Below, one piece after another: positions 1 to 7,528 of a DNA stretch of 19,773 nt. Both the position numbers and the translations under genes were made by a program. The notes beneath the pieces were generated by a model. It was not told the DNA's origin. It saw only the letters and a program-made list of their open reading frames with translations, and made no database searches. Each line of letters begins with the position of its first letter. Position 1 is the stretch's first letter. This DNA is from Gammaproteobacteria bacterium (lineage in GTDB: Bacteria > Pseudomonadota > Gammaproteobacteria > S012-40): the NCBI GenBank assembly GCA_026982215.1, contig JALSHN010000174.1:1-19773 (forward strand), read 5' to 3'.

Positions 1-11
1 GCGAGGTGTTT

Positions 12-88
<77 letters not shown>

Positions 89-99
89 AGGATGGCAAC

Positions 100-119
100 A
101 AAAAACCGCGGTCTGCGGT
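100..119 (-). terminator. weak hairpin plus T-tract between the MerR-like gene and tRNA-Pro
   Basis: On the minus strand ACCGC and GCGGT form a 5-bp stem around AGACC and are followed by a run of T. It has the form of a small intrinsic terminator for the MerR-like gene. However, it lies downstream of the predicted tRNA-Pro promoter, where it would sit in the tRNA leader. It may therefore be leaky or not a terminator at all. Confidence 0.35.
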
Positions 120-129
120 GAGGCGGGAA

Positions 130-158
130 ATTATAGGTCAACCCCGCAGCAGGGACAA
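130..158 (-). promoter_or_regulatory. sigma70-type promoter for tRNA-Pro
   Basis: The minus strand has TTGTCC (153-158), a 17-nt spacer and a perfect TATAAT (130-135). The predicted start is near position 122, about 34 nt before the mature tRNA. The stretch between the -10 box and the start, TTCCCGCC, is C/G-rich, like the discriminators of stringently controlled stable-RNA promoters. The -35 box lies inside the 3' end of the MerR-like gene. Confidence 0.6.
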
Positions 159-506
159 GACGTCTTCCAGCTCGGCCCGCAGTTGTCGTACCAGTTCGCG
201 GCGCTGGGTGTTGTCTTCCTTGGCCTTGTGCCCGGAAAGGCGTTGACGGGCGCCGCTGATGGTGAAGCCCTGTTCGTAGAGCAGAGTGCGGATCTGGCGG
301 ACGGTGACCACGTCTTGGTATTGATAGTAACGCCGGTTGCCCCGGCGCTTCACCGGCCGTAGTTGAGGGAATTCCTGTTCCCAATAGCGCAGCACGTGGG
401 GTTTCACCGAGCAGAGGTCGCTCACCTCGCCGATGGTGAAATAGCGTTTGCTGGGAATGGGGGGAAGGGCCTCAGTCGCCGGCTGTTCCGCTTTCGCTTC
501 CTGCAT
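138..506 (-). CDS. MerR-family transcriptional regulator next to ihfA
   Basis: This 122-residue protein is the small MerR-like regulator commonly found downstream of ihfA in gammaproteobacteria. A winged-helix DNA-binding domain covers roughly residues 21-90, with RYFTIGEVSDLCSVKPHVLR for the helix-turn-helix and RRGNRRYY in the wing. A short charged helix at 91-120, rich in Arg, Glu and Leu, could dimerise. There is no cysteine or effector-binding domain of the metal- or drug-sensing MerR type, so the inducer and targets are unknown. I place the start at the ATG at 506, where the family's N-terminus begins. This overlaps the ihfA 3' end by 35 nt and suggests translational coupling. A longer reading upstream in the same frame has no family similarity. 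The role as a DNA-binding regulator is family knowledge; its regulon cannot be read here. Confidence 0.9.
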   Translation of the reverse strand: MQEAKAEQPATEALPPIPSKRYFTIGEVSDLCSVKPHVLRYWEQEFPQLRPVKRRGNRRYYQYQDVVTVRQIRTLLYEQGFTISGARQRLSGHKAKEDNTQRRELVRQLRAELEDVLSLLRG

Positions 507-786
507 AGGCCTCCACCCTTGCCTTGAGCTTCTGTCCCGGCCGGAAGGTGACCACACGGCGGGCGCTGATGGGAATCTCTTCGCCCGTCTTGGGGTTGCG
601 TCCGGGACGCTCGTTCTTGTCGCGCAGGACGAAGTTGCCGAAGCCGGAGAGCTTGACGTTGTCGCCTTGTTCCAGGGCACAGCGGATCTCCTCGAAGAAC
701 TGATCCACCAGCTCCTTCGCCTCGCGTTTGTTGAGCCCTAGTTCGAGAAACAGGACTTCTGCCATTTCAGCCTTGGTGAGTGCCAT
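472..786 (-). CDS. ihfA: integration host factor subunit alpha
   Basis: This is the alpha subunit of IHF, the heterodimeric nucleoid protein that bends DNA sharply at specific sites for recombination, replication and sigma54 transcription. At 104 residues it has the usual family length. It shows the HU/IHF fold: an N-terminal helical dimerisation part (MALTKAEMAEVLF, residues 1-40), the KLSGFGNF turn (45-52), and the DNA-wrapping arm RPGRNPKTGEEIPISARRVV, in which Pro65 is the intercalating residue. The Ala-Gly-Ser tail after residue 94 is slightly longer than in E. coli. The ATG at 786 follows the pheT stop by one base, so the gene is coupled to pheST, the arrangement known from enterics. 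The MerR-like gene overlaps its end. The beta subunit is not in this window. Confidence 0.97.
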   Translation of the reverse strand: MALTKAEMAEVLFLELGLNKREAKELVDQFFEEIRCALEQGDNVKLSGFGNFVLRDKNERPGRNPKTGEEIPISARRVVTFRPGQKLKARVEAYAGSESGTAGD

Positions 787-787
787 G

Positions 788-3166
788 TCAGGACCTCGGT
801 GTAGCGCCCAGTCGTTGGGCCAGGGCTTCGATGATACGCGTCATCACGGCTTCGATGTCGCGGTCCTCCAGGGTGCGTTCGGCGTGTTGCAGGATCATTC
901 CCACGGCCACGCTCTTGTGGTTTTCGGGGAGCCCCTGGCCCTGATAGACGTCGAACACGCGGATCTCCTGCAAGATCTCTGCCGCCGCGCTGCGGATTAC
1001 CGCGACGATCTCGGCGGCGGGGATGTTCTCCTCCACCAGCAGGGCCAAGTCGCGGCGGATGGCCGGGTAGCGAGAGATGGGCCGGTATTGGGGGAGCCGA
1101 CCGTGTTGCAGGGCCGCCAGCTCCAGCTCGAAGAGAAGCGTGCCCGGGGGGACGTCCAGGCGGGCGGCGATGCGCGGGTGGATCACCCCCAACCGCCCCA
1201 CGCTCCGGCCGGCGTCGATCACCTCCGCCGCCTGACCCGGATGCAGGGCCGGGTGCTCGCTAGGCTCAAAGATAAAGTTGCCCGCACGGTGCGTCAATCC
1301 CAGCAAGGTCTCCACATCACCCTTGAGGTCGAAGAAGTCGGCCTGGCGCCGGGGTGAGCCCCATTGTTCGGGCAGGGCGGGACCATGGATCACCCCGCCG
1401 ACCCAGGGCGTCTGGACGATCTGGCCCTCCTGGCGTCGAAAGCACAGGCCGGTCTCGAACAGGCGGCCCCGCTCTTGCTGACGATTGAGGTTGTGGCGCA
1501 GGGCGCGCAGCAGGCCCGGCCACAGGCTGGGGCGCATCACCGTCATTTCGCTGGAGATGGGGTTGGCCAGGCGTAGCAGCTCAGCATCGGGGGCCAACAG
1601 CGCCGCCTCCGCTTCGTCCACGAAGCTGTAGCTGATGGCCTCCTGGTAGCCCAGGTCCATCAAGGTGTCCTGGATGCGGCGGAGGGAGAGGCGGGCCTCC
1701 GGGCGGGGGTGCATCACCAGTTCGGCGCGGGGGAGCCGTTCGGGGAGGCGGTGGTAACCGTAGATCCGCCCGATCTCCTCGACGAGGTCGGCCTCGATGG
1801 CCAGGTCGAAGCGGTGGCTGGGGGGGGTGACCCGCCAGCCGTCGTCATGGGGCTCTACGTGGCAACCCAGGCGGTGAAGGATGTCTTCCACCGTCTCTGC
1901 ATCCACCTCCAGGCCCAGCAGGGTGGTGAGGCGGGGCGGGCGCAGGGGGATGGATGGACGCCGGGGGAGATGGTCTTCGTGGCAGACCTCCACGATCGGG
2001 CCAGGCCGGCCGCCGACGATCTCCAGCAGCAGGGTGGTGGCCCGTTCCATGGCCAGGCCTTGGAGCTCGGGGTCGACGCCGCGTTCGAAGCGGTAGGAGG
2101 AATCGGTCTGCAGGGCAAACCGTCGCCCCCGCCCCCGAATGGCGGTGGGGCTGAAGAAGGCGCTTTCCAAGACGATGTCGCGGGTGGTGTCGCTCATCCC
2201 GGAGTGGGCGCCGCCCATGATGCCGGCCAGGGCCAGGGGGCCCTCGTCGTCGGCGATCACCAGCAGGTCGGGGGTCAGGGTGATCTCGCGGCCGTCGAGC
2301 AGGGTGAGGCGCTCGCCCTCACGGCCGTGGCGAACCTGGATGGCCCCGTGGAGACGGGCGCGGTCGAAGGCGTGCATGGGCTGGCCCAGTTCCAGCAGCA
2401 CGTAGTTGGTGACGTCCACCACCGGATGGATGGCGCGGATGCCACCGCGACGCAGCCGTTCCACCATCCACAAGGGGGTACGGGCGGCGGGGTCGATGTC
2501 GGTGATCACCCGGGAGAGATAACGGGGGCAGGCCTCGGGGGCGAGGACCTCCACCGGCAGGCGTTGTTCGTCGACGGCTTGAACGGGGGAGATGCTCGGT
2601 TCCTCCACCGGGGCACGGAAGATGACCCCCACTTCCCGGGCCAGGCCGCGGATGCTGAGACAATCACCGCGGTTGGGGGTGAGGTCGATCTCGATCACCG
2701 TATCGTCCAGGTCCAGGTAACGGCGCAGGTCTTCCCCTACCGGGGCGTCGTCGTCCAGGATCATCAGGCCGTGGGCCTCCTCGGCCAGCCCCAGTTCCTT
2801 GGCCGAGCAGAGCATGCCCAGGGATTCCACCCCTCGCAGCTTGGCGCGCTTGATCTTCAGGCCCCCGGGGAGGACGGCGCCCACCAGGGCGGTGGGGACC
2901 TTCAAGCCCTCGGCGACATTGGCGGCGCCGCAGACGATCTGCAGGGGTTCGGTCTCGCCCACGTCCACCCGGGTGAGGCGGAGGCGGTCGGCATTGGGGT
3001 GGGGAGCCACCTCGATCACCCGGCCCACCACCACGCCGGTGAAGGGGGGGGCAGCAGGCTCGATGCCGTCCACCTCCAGACCGGCCATGGTGAGTGCCTC
3101 GGTGAGGCCGGTGGTGTCGGTACGGGGATCGACCCAGCGCCGGAGCCAGTGTTCGCTGAACTTCAT
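788..3166 (-). CDS. pheT: phenylalanyl-tRNA synthetase beta subunit
   Basis: This is the large subunit of the alpha2-beta2 class II synthetase that charges tRNA-Phe in the cytosol. It is 792 residues long, full length for bacterial PheT. Visible domains in order are: a tRNA-binding OB fold around 40-150 (VVVGRVIEVAPHPNADRLRL), the B3/B4 editing region (IDLTPNRGDCLSIRGLARE and HPVVDVTNYVLLELGQPMHA), the B5 domain near 400-475, the catalytic-like core, and the C-terminal anticodon-binding FDX-ACB domain over about the last 95 residues (RYPAIRRDLALLV to the end). The ATG at 3166 is 12 nt after the pheS stop, with a GAGA-rich ribosome site (GAGAAGAGA) between. The stop is one base before ihfA. 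It functions only together with PheS. Nothing is unusual in the sequence. Confidence 0.98.
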   Translation of the reverse strand: MKFSEHWLRRWVDPRTDTTGLTEALTMAGLEVDGIEPAAPPFTGVVVGRVIEVAPHPNADRLRLTRVDVGETEPLQIVCGAANVAEGLKVPTALVGAVLPGGLKIKRAKLRGVESLGMLCSAKELGLAEEAHGLMILDDDAPVGEDLRRYLDLDDTVIEIDLTPNRGDCLSIRGLAREVGVIFRAPVEEPSISPVQAVDEQRLPVEVLAPEACPRYLSRVITDIDPAARTPLWMVERLRRGGIRAIHPVVDVTNYVLLELGQPMHAFDRARLHGAIQVRHGREGERLTLLDGREITLTPDLLVIADDEGPLALAGIMGGAHSGMSDTTRDIVLESAFFSPTAIRGRGRRFALQTDSSYRFERGVDPELQGLAMERATTLLLEIVGGRPGPIVEVCHEDHLPRRPSIPLRPPRLTTLLGLEVDAETVEDILHRLGCHVEPHDDGWRVTPPSHRFDLAIEADLVEEIGRIYGYHRLPERLPRAELVMHPRPEARLSLRRIQDTLMDLGYQEAISYSFVDEAEAALLAPDAELLRLANPISSEMTVMRPSLWPGLLRALRHNLNRQQERGRLFETGLCFRRQEGQIVQTPWVGGVIHGPALPEQWGSPRRQADFFDLKGDVETLLGLTHRAGNFIFEPSEHPALHPGQAAEVIDAGRSVGRLGVIHPRIAARLDVPPGTLLFELELAALQHGRLPQYRPISRYPAIRRDLALLVEENIPAAEIVAVIRSAAAEILQEIRVFDVYQGQGLPENHKSVAVGMILQHAERTLEDRDIEAVMTRIIEALAQRLGATPRS

Positions 3167-3178
3167 CGTCTCTTCTCG

Positions 3179-4198
3179 TCAGAATTGGCGCAGGAAGCGC
3201 AGATCGTTTTCGAACAGCATGCGCAGATCGTCGATGCCGTAGCGCAGCATGGCCAGGCGATCCACCCCCAGCCCGAAGGCGAAGCCGGTGTAACGCTCGC
3301 CGTCCACGCCCACGTTGGCCAGCACCTGGGGGTGGACCATGCCGCAACCGCCCACCTCCAGCCAGCCGCTATGGCCGCAGATGCGGCAGCCCTCGCCGCC
3401 ACAGCCCACGCACTGGATGTCCACCTCGGCGGAGGGCTCGGTGAAGGGGAAATAGGAGGGGCGGAAGCGCAGGCGGAGGTCCTCCACCTCGAAGAAGAGT
3501 TGGAAGAATCGCTTCAGGGTGCCGCGCAGGTGGGCGAAGCTGACCCCTTCGTCCACCATCAGCCCCTCCACTTGGTGGAACATGGGGGTGTGGGTGAGAT
3601 CGAAATCGTGGCGGTAGACCCGGCCGAAGGAGACGATGCGGAAAGGCGGCTCGCCGGCCTGCATGACCCGGATCTGCACCGAGGAGGTCTGGGTGCGCAG
3701 CAGGTGTTCGCCGTCGTCCAGGTAGAAGGTGTCCTGCATGGCCCGGGCGGGGTGGTCGGCGGGGATGTTGAGGGCCTCGAAGTTGTGGTATTCGTCCTCG
3801 ATCTCCGGGCCTTCGGCGGCCTGGAAGCCCATCTGTTCGAACAGGGCCTCGATGCGCCGCCAGCTGCGGGTCACCGGGTGGAGGCCGCCGGGGGCTTGGC
3901 GGCGACCGGGGAGGGTGACGTCGATGCGCTCGGCCGCCAGTCTGGTGTTCAGTTCGGCCTCCTGGAGTTCACTACGGCGTTGCTCGATGGCCCGTTGCAG
4001 CCGTTGTTTCACCGCGTTGATCCCCTGGCCTTGCCGGCGCCGTTCCTCAGGGGGGAGTGCCCCCAGGGTCTTGAGCAGGGCGGTCAGTTCACCTTTCTTC
4101 CCCAGGTAGCGCACTCGCACCGCGTCCAGGGCGGCGAGGTCGGCGGCCTGGGTCGCGGCGGCCAGGGCTTCGGTCTCGATGCGTTGCAGATCGGTCAT
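3179..4198 (-). CDS. pheS: phenylalanyl-tRNA synthetase alpha subunit
   Basis: This is the catalytic subunit of Phe-tRNA synthetase, which adenylates phenylalanine and transfers it to tRNA-Phe. It is 339 residues, slightly longer than the E. coli protein. An N-terminal coiled coil (about 1-95) binds tRNA. The class II core shows motif 2 (FRIVSFGRVYRHDFDLTHTP) and motif 3 near the C-terminus (AFGLGVDRLAMLRYGIDDLR). A cysteine cluster, CVGCGGEGCRICGHSGW, lies between them, as in many bacterial PheS. The start is the ATG at 4198. Upstream, between rplT and pheS, lies a terminator-like hairpin, so expression probably depends on read-through from the ribosomal-protein genes. The 12-nt gap to pheT indicates one transcript. 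Confidence 0.98.
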   Translation of the reverse strand: MTDLQRIETEALAAATQAADLAALDAVRVRYLGKKGELTALLKTLGALPPEERRRQGQGINAVKQRLQRAIEQRRSELQEAELNTRLAAERIDVTLPGRRQAPGGLHPVTRSWRRIEALFEQMGFQAAEGPEIEDEYHNFEALNIPADHPARAMQDTFYLDDGEHLLRTQTSSVQIRVMQAGEPPFRIVSFGRVYRHDFDLTHTPMFHQVEGLMVDEGVSFAHLRGTLKRFFQLFFEVEDLRLRFRPSYFPFTEPSAEVDIQCVGCGGEGCRICGHSGWLEVGGCGMVHPQVLANVGVDGERYTGFAFGLGVDRLAMLRYGIDDLRMLFENDLRFLRQF

Positions 4199-4220
4199 GG
4201 GTCAGGGTTTCCGGGGCAAC

Positions 4221-4249
4221 AAAAAAGGGAAAGATCGCTCTTTCCCTTT
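4221..4249 (-). terminator. intrinsic terminator or attenuator ahead of pheST
   Basis: On the minus strand a perfect 11-bp stem (AAAGGGAAAGA/TCTTTCCCTTT) with a 4-base loop runs into six T residues. It lies in the 81-nt gap between rplT and pheS, in the position of the E. coli pheST attenuator. I find no phenylalanine-rich leader peptide before the hairpin. Whether it is a partial terminator or a regulated attenuator is therefore open. Confidence 0.8.
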
Positions 4250-4279
4250 CAGATGCGCAGACCGCACGGGGCGGCCCGC

Positions 4280-4645
4280 TCAGGCGGAGGCGGCCAGACC
4301 GGCCTTGGCACGTTCGGCCAGGGCGGCGAAGGCGGCCTTGTCGTGCACGGCGAGGTCGGCCAGGACCTTGCGATCCACCTCCACCTGGGCCTTCTTCAGG
4401 CCGTCGATGAAGCGGCTGTAGGAGAGGCCGTTCTCGCGGGCGGCGGCGTTGATGCGCACGATCCACAGAGAGCGGAACTGGCGCTTGCGCTGGCGACGGT
4501 CGCGGTAGGCGTACTGACCGGCCTTGGTGACGGCCTGCTTGGCGACGCGGTACACCCGCGAGCGGGCGCCGTAATAACCTTTGGCTTGTTTGAGGACTTT
4601 TTTGTGCCGGGCGCGAGCCTGGACACCTCGTTTGACTCTGGGCAT
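4280..4645 (-). CDS. rplT: 50S ribosomal protein L20
   Basis: L20 binds 23S rRNA early in large-subunit assembly and is the translational repressor of its own operon in enterics. The 121-residue protein begins with the invariant MPRVKRGVQARARHKKVLKQ, continues with the basic helix (SRVYRVAKQAVTKAGQYAYR) and ends with the globular RNA-binding half (FRSLWIVRINAAARENGLSY). It has a short Ala-rich tail. The ATG at 4645 is preceded by GAGG with a 9-nt spacer. It lies 39 nt after rpmI and before the hairpin that separates it from pheS. Confidence 0.98.
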   Translation of the reverse strand: MPRVKRGVQARARHKKVLKQAKGYYGARSRVYRVAKQAVTKAGQYAYRDRRQRKRQFRSLWIVRINAAARENGLSYSRFIDGLKKAQVEVDRKVLADLAVHDKAAFAALAERAKAGLAASA

Positions 4646-4684
4646 TGCGGGAATTCCTCTGGCTGGATCAGGATTTCAGTCGTG

Positions 4685-4882
4685 TCACTTGTAAGGCAGC
4701 ATCCGCCGCACCAGGGGCAGGTCCACGGCGCTCACGTAGGCGGCGCGACGCAGTTGACGCTTGCGCTTGCTGGGCTTCTTGGTGAGGATGTGCCGGCGGT
4801 GGGACTGGTTGCGCTTGAAGTTCCCGCTCGCCGTGCGCCGGAAGCGTTTCGCGGCGCCTCGGTTGGTCTTGATCTTGGGCAT
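4685..4882 (-). CDS. rpmI: 50S ribosomal protein L35
   Basis: L35 is a small basic large-subunit protein. The start used here is the ATG at 4882, giving 65 residues, the normal length. The protein begins MPKIKTNRGAAKRFR and carries the family's KRNQSHRRHILTKK and KRKRQLR blocks. A GGAG ribosome site precedes the start. An in-frame TTG three codons upstream is not needed. The 40-nt gap after infC contains a small G/C hairpin (4904-4919: GGCCG pairing with CGGCC). In E. coli the L20 repressor acts in the equivalent region, but I cannot show a matching pseudoknot here. Confidence 0.97.
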   Translation of the reverse strand: MPKIKTNRGAAKRFRRTASGNFKRNQSHRRHILTKKPSKRKRQLRRAAYVSAVDLPLVRRMLPYK

Positions 4883-4922
4883 TGCTTTCAACTCCGCATT
4901 GGCGGCCGGGTGTGCGGCCAGT

Positions 4923-5450
4923 TCATTTTTTCTTCGGGGCCAGGACCATCACCATCTGACGGCCCTCCATCTTGGGGTACTGCTCCACCACGGCAATCTC
5001 GCTCAGGTCTTCTTCGACCCGTTTGAGCAGCCGCCGTCCCAGTTCCTGATGGGCCATTTCCCTGCCGCGGAAGCGGAGGGTGACCTTGGCTTTGTCCCCG
5101 TCGCTGAGGAAGCGAGTCAGGTTGCGTAGTTTGACCTGATAGTCGCCTTCGTCGGTGCCGGGCCGGAATTTGATTTCCTTGACCTGCACCTGCTTTTGCT
5201 TGCGTCGGGCCGCTTGGGCCTTCTTGCTCTCCTCGAAGAGGAATTTGCCGTAATCCATGATGCGGCAGACGGGGGGATCGGCCTGGGGAGCGATCTCCAC
5301 CAGGTCCAAACCGGCGTCCTCTGCGATCTGGAGGGCCTCTTCCCGATTCACGATACCGATCTGGTCCCCGTCGGGGCCGATGAGTCGAACCCGGGGGGCG
5401 GTGATGTCTTCGTTCAGTCGTACGTTACGCGACTTGGCGGGTTTGGCGAT
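4923..5450 (-). CDS. infC: translation initiation factor IF-3, AUC start
   Basis: IF-3 binds the 30S subunit, prevents early joining of 50S and rejects non-AUG start codons and wrong initiator tRNAs. The complete protein is 175 residues starting at an ATC codon at 5450. It reads (M)AKPAKSRNVRLNEDITAP and continues through VRLIGPDGDQIGIV into the N-domain (EEALQIAEDAGLDLVEIAP). The linker is basic, followed by the C-domain (KEIKFRPGTDEGDYQVKLRN). Taking the first GTG (5351) would delete the conserved N-terminal 33 residues. No ATG exists in frame. A perfect GGAGG lies 8 nt before the ATC, inside the thrS end; the thrS stop is 3 nt upstream. In E. coli the AUU start of infC makes IF-3 repress itself. 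The AUC here fits the same control, which is inference. Confidence 0.96.
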   Translation of the reverse strand: MAKPAKSRNVRLNEDITAPRVRLIGPDGDQIGIVNREEALQIAEDAGLDLVEIAPQADPPVCRIMDYGKFLFEESKKAQAARRKQKQVQVKEIKFRPGTDEGDYQVKLRNLTRFLSDGDKAKVTLRFRGREMAHQELGRRLLKRVEEDLSEIAVVEQYPKMEGRQMVMVLAPKKK

Positions 5451-5463
5451 GGTTCATTCCTCC
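5448..5463 (-). promoter_or_regulatory. ribosome binding site and rare AUC start of infC
   Basis: Read on the minus strand this is GGAGG, 8 bases, then ATC. The strong Shine-Dalgarno sequence overlaps the last codons of thrS, so thrS translation may feed infC initiation. The rare start codon is the likely target of IF-3 discrimination and hence of autorepression. Confidence 0.8.
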
Positions 5464-7379
5464 AATACAGAACGGCCGCGCTCTCTCGCCTCTTCGGCCA
5501 GGCGCCGGGCGAGCTCCTCGATGGGGAGCGAACCCAGATCCTCGCCGGCGAGGGTCCGCACGGCCACGGTCCGGTTTTCCAGTTCCCGATCCCCGACAAC
5601 GAGCAGATAAGGCACCCGTTGCAAGGTGTGCTCGCGGATTTTAAAGCCGATCTTTTCGTTTCTCAAGTCGGTTTCCACTCGCAGGCCCTTGCCGGCGAGG
5701 GTTTGGGTCACCTCACGGGCATAGTCGGCCTGGCGGTCGGTGATGTTGAGGACCACCGCCTGCACCGGGGCCAGCCACAGGGGCAGTTTGCCCTCGTAGT
5801 GTTCGATGAGGATGCCGATGAAGCGTTCGATGGAGCCGAGGATGGCGCGGTGGAGCATCACCGGGGTGCGTTTGCTGCCGTCCTCGGCCACGTAGCTGGC
5901 GCCCAGACGTTCGGGCATGGAGAAGTCGAGCTGGATGGTGCCCAGTTGCCACACCCGGTCCAGGCAGTCGCGCAGGGAGAATTCGATCTTGGGTCCGTAG
6001 AAGGCGCCTTCCCCGGGTTGGTGGTGCCATTCCAGGCCCTTGTCGTTCAGGCAGCGCTCCAGGGCGGCCTCGGCCTTGTCCCACAGGGCCTCTTCGCCCA
6101 CCCGCATCTCGGGACGGGTGGAGAGGGCGACGATGACGTCGTCGAAGCCGAAGTCCTGGTAGACCTGGAAGACCAGGTCGATGAAGGCGGAGACCTCGGA
6201 TTCGATCTGGTCTTCGGTGCAGAAGATGTGGGCGTCGTCCTGGACGAAGTTGCGCACCCGCATCAGGCCGTGGAGGGTGCCGGAGGGTTCGTTGCGGTGG
6301 CAGGAGCCGAATTCGGCCAGCCGCAAGGGCAGGTCGCGGTAGCTTTTGAGGCCTTGATTGTAGATCTGGACGTGGGCCGGGCAGTTCATGGGTTTGATGG
6401 CGTAGACCCGGTTCTCGGACTCGGTGGTGAACATCATGTCCTTGAATTTTTCCCAGTGGCCCGATTTTTCCCACAGGGAACGGTCGATGAGTTCGGGGGT
6501 GTGGACCTCTTGATAACCGTTCTCTCGCAGCAGGCCGCGGATGTAGTCCTGGATGGCGAGGTAGATGCGCCAGCCGCGATCGTGCCAGAAGATCATCCCC
6601 GGAGCCTCTTCCTGGGTGTGGAAGAGGTCCATCTGTTTGCCCAGACGGCGGTGGTCGCGTTTTTCCGCCTCGGCCAGGCGGTTGAGATAGGCCTTGAGGT
6701 CCTTTTTGTTGGCCCAGGCGGTGCCGTAGATGCGCTGGAGCATGGGGTTCTTGGGGTCGCCGCGCCAGTAGGCCCCGGCCAGCTTCATCAGTTTGAAGGC
6801 CTTGATCTTGCCGGTGGAGGGGACGTGGGGGCCGCGGCAGAGGTCGATGAAATCGCCTTGGCGATAGAGGGAGATGGTCTCGCCCTCGGGGATGTCTTCG
6901 ATGATGCGGGCCTTGAATTCCTCGCCCTGGTCCTTGAAAAAGCGGATGGCTTCCTCCCGGGGCATCTCGATGCGTTCCACGGGGAGGTCACGGGCGGCCA
7001 GCTCGACCATCTTTTTCTCGATTTTCTCCAGGTCTTCGGGGGTGAAGGGGCGTTTGTAGTCGAAGTCGTAGTAGAAGCCGTTTTCGATCACCGGGCCGAT
7101 GGTCACTTGGGCCTCGGGGAACAGTTCCTTCACCGCCTGGGCCAGCAGGTGGGCGGCGGAGTGGCGGATGATCTCCAGGCCCTCCGGGTCGCGGTCGGTG
7201 ACGATGGCCACTTGGGCGTCGTGGTCGATGCGGTGGGAGAGGTCCACCAGTTTGCCGTCCACCTTGCCGGCGATGGCGGCACGGGCCAGGCCGGGGCCGA
7301 TGGCTTCGGCGATCTCGCGAACGGTGATGGGGTGGTCGAAGGTCTTTTGGGTGCCGTCGGGCAGGGTGATCACCGGCAT
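5454..7379 (-). CDS. thrS: threonyl-tRNA synthetase
   Basis: This class II synthetase charges tRNA-Thr and removes misattached serine. With the ATG at 7379 it is 641 residues, essentially the E. coli length. The TGS domain covers about 1-62 (MPVITLPDGTQKTF). The editing domain has HSAAH at His73/His77. The catalytic core shows the zinc ligands expected from the family: the Cys in KPMNCPAH, a His in the GTLHGLMRVRNF region, and the His in TPVMLHRAILGS. The C-terminal anticodon-binding domain follows (LWLAPVQAVVLNITDRQAD). A longer open frame reaches back through the terminator into tRNA-Val and is not credible. An AGGGAT site precedes the ATG. No promoter is visible in the 23 nt between the hairpin and the start, so thrS may be expressed by read-through from the tRNA-Val promoter. 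Confidence 0.98.
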   Translation of the reverse strand: MPVITLPDGTQKTFDHPITVREIAEAIGPGLARAAIAGKVDGKLVDLSHRIDHDAQVAIVTDRDPEGLEIIRHSAAHLLAQAVKELFPEAQVTIGPVIENGFYYDFDYKRPFTPEDLEKIEKKMVELAARDLPVERIEMPREEAIRFFKDQGEEFKARIIEDIPEGETISLYRQGDFIDLCRGPHVPSTGKIKAFKLMKLAGAYWRGDPKNPMLQRIYGTAWANKKDLKAYLNRLAEAEKRDHRRLGKQMDLFHTQEEAPGMIFWHDRGWRIYLAIQDYIRGLLRENGYQEVHTPELIDRSLWEKSGHWEKFKDMMFTTESENRVYAIKPMNCPAHVQIYNQGLKSYRDLPLRLAEFGSCHRNEPSGTLHGLMRVRNFVQDDAHIFCTEDQIESEVSAFIDLVFQVYQDFGFDDVIVALSTRPEMRVGEEALWDKAEAALERCLNDKGLEWHHQPGEGAFYGPKIEFSLRDCLDRVWQLGTIQLDFSMPERLGASYVAEDGSKRTPVMLHRAILGSIERFIGILIEHYEGKLPLWLAPVQAVVLNITDRQADYAREVTQTLAGKGLRVETDLRNEKIGFKIREHTLQRVPYLLVVGDRELENRTVAVRTLAGEDLGSLPIEELARRLAEEARERGRSVLEE

Positions 7380-7402
7380 GGTCGCATCCCTGGTTCTGGA
7401 CG

Positions 7403-7432
7403 AAAAAAAGCACTGTGCGGACACAGTGCTTT
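7403..7432 (-). terminator. intrinsic terminator between tRNA-Val and thrS
   Basis: On the minus strand AAAGCACTGTG and CACAGTGCTTT form a perfect 11-bp stem with loop TCCG, running into seven T residues. It begins 6 nt after the tRNA-Val CCA end and finishes 23 nt before the thrS ATG. It should end tRNA-Val transcripts. If thrS lacks its own promoter it also sets how much polymerase reaches thrS. Confidence 0.88.
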
Positions 7433-7438
7433 CGGATT

Positions 7439-7515
7439 TGGTAGGCGCGATTGGACTCGAACCAACGACCCCCACCATGTCAAGGTGGTGCTCTAACCAG
7501 CTGAGCTACGCGCCT
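7439..7515 (-). tRNA. tRNA-Val (anticodon GAC)
   Basis: This is a 77-nt cloverleaf with encoded CCA. The acceptor arms AGGCGCG/CGCGCCT pair fully. The D arm begins TAGCTCAG, and the anticodon loop TTGACAT gives GAC, reading GTC (and GTT) valine codons. The T arm contains GGTTCGAGTCC. It is the first gene of the translation block, with its own promoter upstream and a terminator directly behind it. Confidence 0.97.
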
Positions 7516-7528
7516 GAAGCGGATGCGG

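Noticed and set aside
4204..4269. A 21-codon frame from a GTG between rplT and pheS as a pheM-like leader peptide
   Set aside because: It has no ribosome site, and its two or three Phe codons arise from the distal arm of the terminator. A stalled ribosome there could not control the hairpin in the classical way.
1709..5026. Very long plus-strand open frame (1105 codons) opposite pheT, pheS, rplT and rpmI
   Set aside because: It runs antisense to four conserved genes, has a low-complexity Gly/Val/Ala/Asp composition and no recognisable domain. It is a shadow caused by high G+C codon use.
7380..7478. Extended thrS start inside tRNA-Val
   Set aside because: The extra 33 residues are translated tRNA and terminator sequence. 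The family N-terminus begins at the ATG at 7379 and the editing histidines then fall at 73 and 77 as expected.
5196..7496. Long plus-strand open frame opposite infC and thrS, plus similar ones at 8680-9840, 11214-13061 and 16231-18273
   Set aside because: All are antisense to well-supported genes, with compositionally biased translations and no ribosome site or family similarity.
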